Assembly: GCA_910585015.1 (NCBI GenBank)
Contig: CAJUCT010000006.1
Location: 56,236-120,235, forward strand
Length of the DNA stretch: 64,000 bases
Direction: 5' to 3'
Origin: an uncultured Acetatifactor sp.
GTDB lineage: Bacteria; Bacillota; Clostridia; Lachnospirales; Lachnospiraceae
This document shows, piece by piece, positions 17,853 through 27,055 of the stretch. Within the stretch, counting starts at the first letter, position 1, and each line of letters begins with the position of its first letter. A model generated the notes under the pieces. That model ran no database searches. It had not been told where the DNA came from and worked only from the letters and a program-made list of their open reading frames with translations. The position numbers and the translations under genes were made by a program.

Positions 17853-18245
17853 TTATTTCTTCTGTTTCTTGAGATCAGACAGTAGTTTCTCCAAATTTTG
17901 GATGTCCTGATTTCTCTCGTCTTCGGTCTCGCTCATGCTGAACATGCCGGCCAAGGCCGCCGGTACACTGATGATGGTACGGAAGCACTTGAAATCCTGC
18001 AGGAATTTGTCAGTGAGCATATCCCTGGACTTGGCGGTAGGGCAGAAGGTTCTGCTCAGCACATTGCCGCTATAAGTTATGCCCTGCACTTCAATCAATT
18101 CGTTGGTCAGCAGTTTACGAAGCACAGCCTGTACAGTACTCTGGGTCAACTCAGTACCGGAATTTACGATCTCGGTAGAGGTCAGAGCGCGGTCGGACTC
18201 ATGTAGGATTTTGAGCACTTCGAGTTCTCTTGCATTAAGTTTCAT
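17853..18245 (-). CDS. BlaI/MecI-type repressor, copy 2
   Basis: This is the paralogue of the repressor at 15721, 130 residues from ATG 18245; an in-frame upstream start would add nine residues absent from copy 1. The winged-helix blocks ARELEVLKILHESDRALTS and ELTQSTVQAVLRKLLTNEL are conserved. It differs from copy 1 mainly near the likely cleavage region (SEDERNQDIQNLEKLL-like end). It heads the second leftward cassette with its own promoter. Cross-regulation between the two cassettes is likely because the recognition helices look nearly identical. Confidence 0.86.
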   Translation of the reverse strand: MKLNARELEVLKILHESDRALTSTEIVNSGTELTQSTVQAVLRKLLTNELIEVQGITYSGNVLSRTFCPTAKSRDMLTDKFLQDFKCFRTIISVPAALAGMFSMSETEDERNQDIQNLEKLLSDLKKQKK

Positions 18246-18283
18246 AAAAAATCTCTCCTTTCTTGGCACCATAAATCAACACT

Positions 18284-18312
18284 ATTATAATTCAGTGGGC
18301 AAAAATACGCAA
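18284..18312 (-). promoter_or_regulatory. Promoter of BlaI/M56 cassette copy 2
   Basis: TTGCGT (18307-18312) and TATAAT (18284-18289) on the minus strand are 17 bases apart, matching the arrangement before copy 1. Between here and the pseB promoter (18313-18574) I see no gene or clear element. Confidence 0.78.
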
Positions 18313-18574
18313 GATGTGACAATTATTTTTTTGAAAAAAATTTCTTTTGCCCCAGAATGTATCAAAATTGTTATCATAAATCTTGTATTTTTTGTGAAAT
18401 AGATGGATCAGAATCTCATTCTTTAGCCAGCAGTATCCTCAAGGAAACTATAATTAACGATTTCAGGGCATGGAGGAAGTTTCGTCTGGGAATACTATAT
18501 CGCAGGCGAAACTGGCCGTCACAATGAGGGGAAAACGGAAAAAGCTAAAGAATATCTTTATTAATATGGAGAAA

Positions 18575-18603
18575 TTGCAATTCAGAAAAAACTATGCTAT
18601 AAT
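18575..18603 (+). promoter_or_regulatory. Promoter for pseB
   Basis: TTGCAA (18575-18580) and TATAAT (18598-18603) are separated by 17 bases. Transcription would start near 18610, giving a leader of about 50 bases before pseB. Confidence 0.8.
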
Positions 18604-18659
18604 TTGGAAAATATAGGCGGATAAGGTATATGGCCTTAAAATAATGAAGGAGAACAACT

Positions 18660-19655
18660 ATGCTGAACAATAAATCAATTTTAATCACCGGCGGGACCGG
18701 CAGCTTTGGCAAAGCCTTTACCAGATATGTGCTGGAAAATTATGAGCCAAAGAAGATTATTATCTACTCCCGGGATGAATTTAAACAATTCATCATGCAG
18801 AACGAGTTCAAGGAGTACGCCTCCAAGCTTCGGTTCTTTATAGGGGATGTGCGGGACAAGGAGCGGCTGACCAGGGCCTTTGAGGGTGTGGATTATGTGA
18901 TACACGCGGCGGCGCTGAAGCAGGTGCCCGCCTGTGAGTATAATCCCGCGGAGGCCATCAAGACCAATATAGGCGGCGCCCAAAATGTGATTGACGCGGC
19001 GCTGGACACGGGCGTAAAGAAGGTGGTGGCGCTGTCCACGGACAAGGCGGTGAATCCTGTGAACCTGTACGGCGGTACCAAACTGGTGTCGGACAAACTG
19101 TTCATTGCCGCCAATGCCTATGCCGGAGTCAAGGATGTATGCTTTTCCATTGTGCGCTATGGCAATGTGGCGGGCAGCCGGGGGTCAGTGATTCCCTTTT
19201 TCCATAATATACTGAAAAACGGCGGCTCTGAACTGCCCATCACGGATTACCGCATGACCCGCTTCTGGATCAGCCTGCGTCAGGGTGTGGAACTGGTGAT
19301 CAAGGCCCTGGAAGAGGCCAGAGGAGGCGAGACTTTCATCTCCAAGATTCCTTCCTTTAAGATAACAGATCTTGCCCAGGCCATGCTGCCCGGCTGCCGG
19401 ATGCCGGAGGTGGGCATCCGGGAGGGCGAAAAACTGCATGAGATTATGGTGACAGTGGAAGACTCTCCCCACACCTATGAGTATGACAAACATTTTATCG
19501 TCTATCCCCAGATGGTGTGGAGCGACAGACAGAAAGTGCAGCCCACGGGTATAAAGGTGGCGGAGGGCTTCTCCTACAGTTCAGGCAACAATACCCAGTG
19601 GCTGAGCGTGGAGGAGATCCAGGAACTGCTTGGCACCGTGGAACTGGAAAAGTAG
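18660..19655 (+). CDS. pseB: UDP-N-acetylglucosamine 4,6-dehydratase (inverting), first step of pseudaminic acid synthesis
   Basis: PseB converts UDP-GlcNAc to UDP-2-acetamido-2,6-dideoxy-beta-L-arabino-hex-4-ulose by dehydration with C5 inversion, using bound NADP. The 331-residue protein is an SDR enzyme: GGTGSFG (residues 11-17) binds the cofactor, followed by YSRDEFKQ, GDVRDKERL, the HAAALKQVPACEYNP block typical of the PseB/FlaA1 group, and Tyr137/Lys141 in YGGTK. The RMTRFWISL motif also fits PseB. The ATG follows AAGGAG. It has its own promoter and is separated from the next gene, which runs the other way, so it is monocistronic. The remaining pathway genes are 20-38 kb away in the same locus. 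Confidence 0.93.
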   Translation: MLNNKSILITGGTGSFGKAFTRYVLENYEPKKIIIYSRDEFKQFIMQNEFKEYASKLRFFIGDVRDKERLTRAFEGVDYVIHAAALKQVPACEYNPAEAIKTNIGGAQNVIDAALDTGVKKVVALSTDKAVNPVNLYGGTKLVSDKLFIAANAYAGVKDVCFSIVRYGNVAGSRGSVIPFFHNILKNGGSELPITDYRMTRFWISLRQGVELVIKALEEARGGETFISKIPSFKITDLAQAMLPGCRMPEVGIREGEKLHEIMVTVEDSPHTYEYDKHFIVYPQMVWSDRQKVQPTGIKVAEGFSYSSGNNTQWLSVEEIQELLGTVELEK

Positions 19656-19723
19656 TCTGCGAAGAATCAGTCAAGAGGAACATGTAAAGCTCTAAACAGA
19701 GAGGGATAGGGCCGTCCGGGCGC

Positions 19724-21550
19724 TCACTGCTGCGGGCATGGATGTATCATGCTATGCAGCAGCAGCGGCGTACACACGATCAGGCAGTAAATATAGCGCA
19801 GGGCGGCCATAGGTCCCAGGAAACAGGTGCCCAGATACATCAGGGGCAACATTCCCCATATCAGTACGCCGTAGCGCTTTTGGTATATGCTCCAAAGCAG
19901 AGCCAGAACCAAAAGCCATACATAAGGGGCATTACGGAAGAGGTAGCCCAGGATAGGAAGGCTGCGGTAGTTCAAATGGTAGAGCAGATAATTGTAATAT
20001 CCTGTTACCAACGGGAAATAGTCATGCTTCAATATTTCATGCTCCGTCTCTATCAGCGTATGATAGACGGCGATATCTGCCGAGACATATATTCCCTGAT
20101 TCAGGGGATACCAATAGCCCAAGGTATTGGTGATGATGCTCTCCAGATATTCATCGGGAAACTGCAGCCCGATTTTAGCCCAGAGCTTGAAGAAATTCAG
20201 CTTATTGCTGCGGAGCAGGCGCTCGTTGGCATTGTTTTTAACCGAATCGGCCAGATAGGGATTGTAGCCGGGAATATCTTCCTCCTGAATATACATACAA
20301 ACTTCCTCATACAGAGCGGGATCCAGTTCCGCCCTCCGATAGCTGGCAACCCTGGCCATGCACTGGAGGGGTACACACATCATCTCGCGCTGGGTATCGG
20401 GGCTGTAGGCGTGGGCGTATGCAATTAGTCCCCGGTTGCAGAGGGAGTGGAGCAGCAGGATTGCCGCAAGGGTTATCAAAAAAATTGCTTTGGATTTCAG
20501 CGTTTTCAGGTACAAAAGCATGATAATTCCCGAGACAGCCACGGCATAAATGGCGTTGTTGCGCAGCAGACCCAGCAGGACCCCTGCCAGGATCATGCCA
20601 ACATAGCTGTACCAGGCGAACTTTTCTCTGTCCACTATCAGACGGAACAGAAAAATAGCGTAATACAGGAAGAAAGCCGCGCATAACACATCCTTGGTGG
20701 CGGAGATGGCAAAAGCGGGATGCATGGGGAACAGCGCAAACCAGAGGAGTACGCCTGCGCGGACACAGCGGGGAACTCCCTTTTTATAAAAATAAAACAG
20801 CAGGTACGCGAACGCGCTGGAAAGAATCAGCATCTGAAGCAGAGTGTAAAGCTGATAGCCCGCGGACACATTGCCTATTCTCTCTCCGAACTGGTAGGCT
20901 TTGCCCATCAGCAGAGTGTGCAGCAGGGGATGGTGCGTAGAGTAGCTGTTGTTGCATACTTCGCGCAGCTGATATTTGGCGTCAAACACAAAATTTCCCG
21001 GCCACTGGCTGAGAAAAATCGGTATATAGGAGAGCATGAGAATGCCCCATGCCAGTAGAAAATATACCCAGCGTCGGCGTTCTATGAAAGCGTAAAAGCG
21101 GCCTGCAGGCTGAACCTGCTGCTTCCCGACGTACCATGCCTGCACTCGGCCGGGCAATTGAAGCAATTCCGCGCATACGGGAGTGGTGCAGGCGCTGATG
21201 CCCATTATCAGGAAAAGCTGTAAGATCCCCTCTGAGACGGAACGGAATATATCGTTGGCATAATGGGCATATCCGCCATAGACAACAGCCATTCCCAGCA
21301 GGATGCCTCCTATGGAGGACATAATCCTTAGGCGCATGTCTTTCAGAAGGAAAAAACGGTGGAGCAGCCAGACGGTAACGGCAAACAGCAACACAGAGGA
21401 AAGGTTATAGCCAAAATATTTGCCGCCAAAGTAAACGGCTCCCTCCCCGTTTAATGAAATGACCCTGGCAAGGGAGAGTGTACACAAATAGGAGAGAACG
21501 ATGATAAGCACTCGTCTTGGCCAAGGGGATTTTATTCTGTGAAATTGCAT
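19724..21550 (-). CDS. Polytopic membrane protein, DUF6020-like (putative GT-C glycosyltransferase)
   Basis: This 608-residue protein has about 12 predicted membrane helices and resembles the DUF6020 group of putative lipid-phosphate-sugar-dependent glycosyltransferases. Conserved patches include THHPLLHTLLMG, SATKDVLCAAFFLYY and LLRNNAIYAV, which are also found in the protein at 50130, so the two are paralogues. The central loop (about 400-520) is large and should be extracellular. ATG 21550 follows GGAGG at eight bases, and a promoter (21583-21611) lies directly upstream. It runs opposite to its neighbours. Function by homology is only broad: transfer of a sugar to a surface glycan outside the membrane. 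Confidence 0.72.
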   Translation of the reverse strand: MQFHRIKSPWPRRVLIIVLSYLCTLSLARVISLNGEGAVYFGGKYFGYNLSSVLLFAVTVWLLHRFFLLKDMRLRIMSSIGGILLGMAVVYGGYAHYANDIFRSVSEGILQLFLIMGISACTTPVCAELLQLPGRVQAWYVGKQQVQPAGRFYAFIERRRWVYFLLAWGILMLSYIPIFLSQWPGNFVFDAKYQLREVCNNSYSTHHPLLHTLLMGKAYQFGERIGNVSAGYQLYTLLQMLILSSAFAYLLFYFYKKGVPRCVRAGVLLWFALFPMHPAFAISATKDVLCAAFFLYYAIFLFRLIVDREKFAWYSYVGMILAGVLLGLLRNNAIYAVAVSGIIMLLYLKTLKSKAIFLITLAAILLLHSLCNRGLIAYAHAYSPDTQREMMCVPLQCMARVASYRRAELDPALYEEVCMYIQEEDIPGYNPYLADSVKNNANERLLRSNKLNFFKLWAKIGLQFPDEYLESIITNTLGYWYPLNQGIYVSADIAVYHTLIETEHEILKHDYFPLVTGYYNYLLYHLNYRSLPILGYLFRNAPYVWLLVLALLWSIYQKRYGVLIWGMLPLMYLGTCFLGPMAALRYIYCLIVCTPLLLHSMIHPCPQQ

Positions 21551-21582
21551 GATGATTTCCTCCGATGCATAAAATATAAGTT

Positions 21583-21611
21583 AATATAACATCTTTTTCC
21601 GTCTCCGTCAA
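21583..21611 (-). promoter_or_regulatory. Promoter for the leftward DUF6020-like gene
   Basis: On the minus strand TTGACG (21606-21611) and TATATT (21583-21588) are 17 bases apart, 33 bases upstream of ATG 21550. Confidence 0.72.
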
Positions 21612-21647
21612 TAAAGGCCGGAAGGTATAGTAAGAGGATTCACATTT

Positions 21648-23612
21648 ATGGAAAAAATCAGTGGGACAATAAAGAAGAACCTGTGTTGGATATACCCTCT
21701 GGTACTGCTGCTCTATCCGCTGCGGCATGTCCGTGTGGGCGCAGAGTGGTGGGACACAGGATACAACTATGGCAATTTTACCTATATGGATCATATGGAT
21801 CCCATGTGGCTGCTCAGCACCTATCTGGGCAATGCCCTGGGGCATCTGTTTACGCTGCTGCCCGGCGGCGGCGCCATGCTGGGACTGAATATCTATACAG
21901 GACTGATTGTGAGTTTGCTGGCGCTGGGCGGATACTTTTTCTTCACCCGAAGAGTGGGTATTCCAAAAACATTGACCTTCTGGGGGGAGATGCTGGCCGT
22001 CAGCTTCTGCTGGTGCCCTACGGCGCTGCTGTATAACTACCTGACCTATCTGCTGATGGGAGCAGGAGTTATACTGCTTTATCAGGCGCTGTCAGGTGAC
22101 TTTGCAAAGACATGCAGATATTTCGTGGGTGCAGGCATTTGCCTGGGACTGAATGTGCTGGTGCGCTTTCCCAACCTGGCGGAGACGGCGCTGATCCTGG
22201 CGGTGTGGGCCATGGCGGTGATCCGCCGCCAGAAGCTGGGGCAGACAGTAAAGCAGACCCTGCAATGTCTGGCCGGCTACCTGCTGGGCTTGGGAGGAGG
22301 CGTGGCCGTAATCGCGCTGCGGTACGGACTGGGGACCTATGTCCAGGGGATTGTCCGGCTGCTGTCCATGCCTTCGGAGGCATCCGAGTACACGATCTAT
22401 TCCATGGTGACGCAGCAGCTGCGCAACTATTTGCAGAACTGCATCTGGCTGGGCTATCTGGTTCTGATTATGGCATTGGGCGTATTGGTTTACGTGTCGC
22501 TCCCCCAAAAGGCTAAGTGGATCAAATACGCGGGGTATGTGCTCTGCGTATTCTGGGGCTTCTATGAACTGATTACGCGCGACGAGGTCACCCTGAAATC
22601 CGGCGTCAAGCTGAGCTTTTTTTTCCTGATATTGGGACTGGCCGTATATGATTTCCGTAAATGGAAATGGATCAAGCATATTGGTTATGTGGCCTGTGTA
22701 TTCTGCGGCTTTTACTACCTGATGCTGCAGAATATGTTTAACCTGAAATACAGCACCAAACTCAGCGCTTTCCAGTGGGGGGCTTTCCTGTTGACCGCCA
22801 CCCTGGCGGTGGGTCTTGTCACGATCCTGCGCAAAAAGAGTGGGGAGAAGGAGAAGCTGCTGTGCGGGCTGGGTATATTGGTGATCCTGATCACCCCCCT
22901 GGGCAGCAACAACCATTTGTATTCCGCCATAAACAACCTGTTTTTGGTGGCCCCTTTTACTTTGTGGATGCTGGTGCGCTTCCTGGGATGGCTTCCAGGC
23001 CCTCCGGCAGAGGAACGTCCCATCAGTTATTTCCCGGTGAAGGTAATGATAGTATGTATGTTGTTTATGATTACGGTGCAGGGTACGTTGTTCGGCATTG
23101 GCTATGTGTTTTCCGAGAGCGACGGGGGGGAGAACCTACATACGCCCATTGCCGGCAATGAGGTGCTGAAGGGGATGCTGACTTCCCCGGACAGGGCGGA
23201 GGCTATCGGCAGTCTGTCGGCCTATGTGCGGCAGGAGGGACTGGAGGGACAGGAGGTTATTCTCTATGGACAGATACCTTCCATGTCCTATTACCTGCAA
23301 ATGCCCTTTGCCATCTCGGCCTGGCCGGATCTGCCCTCCTACAATTACAGCGTCATGAGTGCGGATCTGGAGCGGCTGGCGGGAGACATCGCAGACGGGC
23401 AGAGGCAGAAGCCCGTGCTTTTGCTGGAAAAGCGACCGGGCGCTTATCTTGCGGGGGGCTTGGAGGCTTTGGAAGAACTGGGCTTAAATGAGCACCAGAT
23501 TGCGGAGATCACAGAAAATCCCAAACTACAGCTGCTGGCGGATTGGATAGGGCATTACAAGTATGAACTCTGCTTTGAAAATGATAAATTCCTGCTGTTT
23601 TTGGCGCCATAG
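21648..23612 (+). CDS. Polytopic membrane protein, putative GT-C glycosyltransferase with internal duplication
   Basis: This 654-residue protein has about 12-13 predicted membrane helices and a C-terminal outer domain of about 170 residues. After the first helix comes an acidic loop with WWDTGYNYGNF, comparable to the metal- or donor-binding loop of GT-C enzymes. A segment of about 49 residues is duplicated in tandem near residues 290-385 (copies starting KWIKYAGYVLCVFWGFY and KWIKHIGYVACVFCGFY). I do not recognise a named family. ATG follows AAGAGG at ten bases. It begins a rightward run of membrane glycosyltransferase genes that are closely packed or overlapping. Confidence 0.65.
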   Translation: MEKISGTIKKNLCWIYPLVLLLYPLRHVRVGAEWWDTGYNYGNFTYMDHMDPMWLLSTYLGNALGHLFTLLPGGGAMLGLNIYTGLIVSLLALGGYFFFTRRVGIPKTLTFWGEMLAVSFCWCPTALLYNYLTYLLMGAGVILLYQALSGDFAKTCRYFVGAGICLGLNVLVRFPNLAETALILAVWAMAVIRRQKLGQTVKQTLQCLAGYLLGLGGGVAVIALRYGLGTYVQGIVRLLSMPSEASEYTIYSMVTQQLRNYLQNCIWLGYLVLIMALGVLVYVSLPQKAKWIKYAGYVLCVFWGFYELITRDEVTLKSGVKLSFFFLILGLAVYDFRKWKWIKHIGYVACVFCGFYYLMLQNMFNLKYSTKLSAFQWGAFLLTATLAVGLVTILRKKSGEKEKLLCGLGILVILITPLGSNNHLYSAINNLFLVAPFTLWMLVRFLGWLPGPPAEERPISYFPVKVMIVCMLFMITVQGTLFGIGYVFSESDGGENLHTPIAGNEVLKGMLTSPDRAEAIGSLSAYVRQEGLEGQEVILYGQIPSMSYYLQMPFAISAWPDLPSYNYSVMSADLERLAGDIADGQRQKPVLLLEKRPGAYLAGGLEALEELGLNEHQIAEITENPKLQLLADWIGHYKYELCFENDKFLLFLAP

Positions 23613-23697
23613 AGCCGGCAGGCAGATTATAAAAATGCCCTGTGCTTAAGGGTCGCCCGGGGGGAGCGACGGGCTGAGCGGGCGGATGGGGATTGAA

Positions 23698-25395
23698 ATG
23701 AACAATCGTATGCGTCACACAGATGAAAGAAATTCGAATAGAGATAAGAGGGAGCGCTTTTGGGAAATCTTGGCCTGGGGCCTGCTGGCGGCAGTGCTGC
23801 TCCTGCTGCTGTCGCTGAATGTATTTTGGGGGGATCACTGGATCGACTCGGATATGGCGGCGGAGATGATTTTTTCCCGGCTGCTGGCCCAGGAAGGAAA
23901 ATGGATCGCCACGGAGAACTGGTATTATTCCACGGAGTTTCGGGTATTGTATACACAGCTGATCATGACGCCCCTGTTCCATGTGCTGAGTGACTGGCAT
24001 GTGATCCGGGTGCTCACCAATATGATTACCTACCTGTTTATGCTGGGAGCCTATTTCTACTGCATGAAACCCTTTAAAATTCGCAGAAGCACCGTGATCT
24101 TCTCTTCGGTGATCCTGCTGCTGCCCTTCTCGGAGACTTTTCTGACCCATATGCAGATGGGCAATACTTATATGTGGCATGTGATCCTGATTCTGCTGGC
24201 CTATGGCATGTTCCTGCGGCTCAGTCAGCCCTGGGAGGGAAGAAAGGCGGGCAGGTTTCTCACCGGCGTTCTGTATATGGCTCTTTGCATGGTCTGCGGC
24301 TTGTCGGGGGTGCGGTACATGCTGGCATTGCAGGCGCCACTGTGCGTTGCGGTGGGAATTTATATTCTGAAAAGCGGCGAGTTTGCACTGCTGAGAAGAG
24401 AGTTTTCCCTGGAGCATCCCTGGCGGCAGATATGCCGGGTGCTCTCCGGGGAAAGGCTGTCCTATCTGCGCTGCAGCCTGTTGGGGCTGTTAGGGGCAGG
24501 TGTGGGCTATCTGGTCAATGTGGCGGTGCTGGGGCGGAAGTTCCGGTTCCAGATGTACGATGTCACCAATTTCATCAAAGTATTTCAGGGCGTGTTGCTG
24601 GAGAGGACACAGGATACGGTGGGGAATCTGCTGCAGCTCTTCGGGTATATTGAAGAAAAAGGCTTTCTGTCTGTCAGGGGGCTGATCTCCATGCTGGCTT
24701 TTTGCTTTCTGGCGGGAATTGTGTTTTTAACCCTGCGGTGCGGCAGATTGCTGGCCGCAGACTCGCCGGAGCAGTATACCCGGCTGGCCCACAGCCGCCT
24801 GACTCTGTATTTTTTCGTTACGGCATTTGTGCTGAACACCTTTGTTTTCCTTTTCACCACCAGCACCATTGTGGCAAGGTACTATATCACTGTGTTTATG
24901 TTTGTACTGCCTTTGCTGTGTATTTATTATGAATATGAGAAGCTGCCGCTGGACCGGCTGTTGTTGGCGCTGCTGCTCTGCGGCGCGCTGGGACTCACCA
25001 CGGCAAAATGTGTTTATTCCTATATAGATAAGGATAAAAATGAGGACAAAAGGCCCGCCGCCGCCTATCTGGAAGAGCAGGGGTATACCTTTGGCTATGC
25101 CAGCTACTGGAACGGCAATATCATAACGGAGTTGACAAACGGTCGGGTGGAGGTAGCCAATATCCATGAGATAGACAAGATGGACATGTTCACCTGGTCC
25201 AGTCCCATGAGATATTATCAGGAGGGATACCACGACGGTAAGACTTTTATTCTGCTGACCGCCCAGGAGGCGGAGGAATATGCCCGGGTGCCGGTGATTG
25301 CGGCGGGGGAAGCAGTCTATGCGCAACAGGGCTATGTGGTGCTGCACTATGATTCGGTGGAAGCGCTTTGGCGCGCAGTGGAAGTCATGCCCTAA
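23698..25395 (+). CDS. Polytopic membrane protein, putative glycosyltransferase
   Basis: This 565-residue protein has about 11 predicted membrane helices and a C-terminal outer domain (about 445-565). The first outer loop holds WIDSDMAAEM, an acidic motif placed like the catalytic Asp loop of GT-C enzymes such as ArnT and PMT. No named family is recognised. An in-frame ATG at 23686 would add four residues; I prefer 23698 because GGGG lies at better spacing. It is followed 13 bases later by the O-antigen-ligase-like gene, so the genes are co-transcribed and probably act on the same glycan. Confidence 0.62.
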   Translation: MNNRMRHTDERNSNRDKRERFWEILAWGLLAAVLLLLLSLNVFWGDHWIDSDMAAEMIFSRLLAQEGKWIATENWYYSTEFRVLYTQLIMTPLFHVLSDWHVIRVLTNMITYLFMLGAYFYCMKPFKIRRSTVIFSSVILLLPFSETFLTHMQMGNTYMWHVILILLAYGMFLRLSQPWEGRKAGRFLTGVLYMALCMVCGLSGVRYMLALQAPLCVAVGIYILKSGEFALLRREFSLEHPWRQICRVLSGERLSYLRCSLLGLLGAGVGYLVNVAVLGRKFRFQMYDVTNFIKVFQGVLLERTQDTVGNLLQLFGYIEEKGFLSVRGLISMLAFCFLAGIVFLTLRCGRLLAADSPEQYTRLAHSRLTLYFFVTAFVLNTFVFLFTTSTIVARYYITVFMFVLPLLCIYYEYEKLPLDRLLLALLLCGALGLTTAKCVYSYIDKDKNEDKRPAAAYLEEQGYTFGYASYWNGNIITELTNGRVEVANIHEIDKMDMFTWSSPMRYYQEGYHDGKTFILLTAQEAEEYARVPVIAAGEAVYAQQGYVVLHYDSVEALWRAVEVMP

Positions 25396-25408
25396 AAGGA
25401 GGTGCTCA

Positions 25409-27055
25409 ATGAAGGAAGTTTTAACGTCACGATTGTTTGCAAAGCGGATTCTGTATACTGTATGCTTTATTGTTTTAAATGCTGTGGACTTTGTATGCAG
25501 CACCCAGAATGGAGATATCAGCAGGACGGCGGCCAATGCCACAGGACTGGCGCTGCTGTTTATTATTGCCAGCCAGTATCCGGTCAGGGATCTGCTTACC
25601 CCGTTAAACTATATATGGTCGGGCCTGTGCATGGCGGTAATTGCGGCGGCTGTGGCATCAGGGCGTGACAGCATTATGCATATGTATGTATGGGCTTTTG
25701 TCATGGCGGTTATCAATGTCTGGTGGATTTTTATTTACGGGAAGTATCTGGCTGTCAGATTCTGGCGTGAGAGAAAACAGGCGCAAGACTGGTGGCGCAG
25801 GCCGGGCCTGACAGGCTGGATGTGGATCCTCATGACGGCGCTGATGACTTTCTCCCGCAGCGGCAGAGTATGGCCGATCTGGTTCCTGGCCATGTTCGGC
25901 ATGTTTTACGTGACGCAATACAGTGAAAAAGACAGGAATGCGCTGATGGACGGCATGGTGGACGGCACGATCATCTCCTTTTTTATGCTGCAGATATTTG
26001 CCTACGGTTTCAGACCCTATGATGTGGTGCGTTATATCGGCGCGTTCAGCAACAGTAACATCACCGCCCTGCACTATCTGCTGGTTTATAGCATGGTGCT
26101 CTTTAAACTGCACCTGCTGCATCAGCGGGAGGCAAAAAAGGGCTGGAAGCTATTCTATTTCGTGGGCGCCTGCGGGCTGCTGGGTTTTATGTTCCTGACC
26201 ATGGGGCGTACCGCCTGGGTGACGGCTTTTCTGGTCACCGTGTTGTATGGCGTTTTTATAGTCCGTCAGATATGGCGGAAAAAGTGGAGTGCGGTACTGG
26301 GGCGTTTTCTGGCGCTGGGCATGACGGCGGTGATACTGTTTCCGGCAGTGTTCGCCACAGTCCGCTGGCTTCCCGCAGTGCTGCACCATCCCGTCTGGTT
26401 TCTGGATGAGTACAGCGTGGATAAGGTACACTCCTTTGACCCGCCGGATTCCTGGAAATATATTGAGATAGATGAATTTCTGGAAACTGTGCTGGGGCGG
26501 ATATGGAGGACATTTCAGATCAGCAGGGCCAGGGATCCATTCCTGCTGGTGGCGCAGGCTGCGGAGGAAGAGCAGGAGATCATAGAGCTTGTGGGTCCTG
26601 AGGGTATGGACAGGGCATTAAATATCCGCTTCAGTATTTACAAGACTTTTTTGGAGAATCTGAACCTGTTCGGACATAGCCCGCAGGAAGGACATTATCA
26701 TATTGAGGACAGCGACTATATGGTATGGCATGCCCATAATTTATGGCTGCAGGTGGCATATTATTACGGAATCCCCACAGGTATTTTGTTCCTTGCCATG
26801 ACAGCGCTGCTGCTGAAAAAGCATTATCGGAATATGAAAACACATACGGATAACAGTTACGCAGTCATTCCCTTTTTCCTCTGTGTACTGTTTTTCTGCT
26901 ATGGAACCATGGAAATGGTATGGAATATCGGGCAGATGGTGCTGGTTTCGTTTTTTGTGATCCAGCATCCGCAGATCGTCAGATCTGCCGATGAACAATG
27001 CATAGAATCTGCGGTGGAAGCGCCCGCTGCGACGGGCGGACGGGAGTCGGCATGA
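25409..27055 (+). CDS. O-antigen ligase/polymerase-like membrane protein (Wzy/WaaL type)
   Basis: This 548-residue protein has about 11 membrane helices with one large outer loop (about 335-470), the layout of WaaL/Wzy-type enzymes that join lipid-linked glycan to an acceptor or polymerise repeat units outside the membrane. The segment MGRTAWVTAFLVTVLYG and the late-loop motif WHAHNLWLQVAYYYGIPTG, with the conserved His-Asn, fit the Wzy_C/O-antigen ligase pattern. ATG 25409 has AAAGGAGG seven bases upstream; the longer open frame overlaps the previous gene and is not used. The stop overlaps the next ATG (ATGA), so translation is coupled to the following glycosyltransferase. Confidence 0.75.
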   Translation: MKEVLTSRLFAKRILYTVCFIVLNAVDFVCSTQNGDISRTAANATGLALLFIIASQYPVRDLLTPLNYIWSGLCMAVIAAAVASGRDSIMHMYVWAFVMAVINVWWIFIYGKYLAVRFWRERKQAQDWWRRPGLTGWMWILMTALMTFSRSGRVWPIWFLAMFGMFYVTQYSEKDRNALMDGMVDGTIISFFMLQIFAYGFRPYDVVRYIGAFSNSNITALHYLLVYSMVLFKLHLLHQREAKKGWKLFYFVGACGLLGFMFLTMGRTAWVTAFLVTVLYGVFIVRQIWRKKWSAVLGRFLALGMTAVILFPAVFATVRWLPAVLHHPVWFLDEYSVDKVHSFDPPDSWKYIEIDEFLETVLGRIWRTFQISRARDPFLLVAQAAEEEQEIIELVGPEGMDRALNIRFSIYKTFLENLNLFGHSPQEGHYHIEDSDYMVWHAHNLWLQVAYYYGIPTGILFLAMTALLLKKHYRNMKTHTDNSYAVIPFFLCVLFFCYGTMEMVWNIGQMVLVSFFVIQHPQIVRSADEQCIESAVEAPAATGGRESA

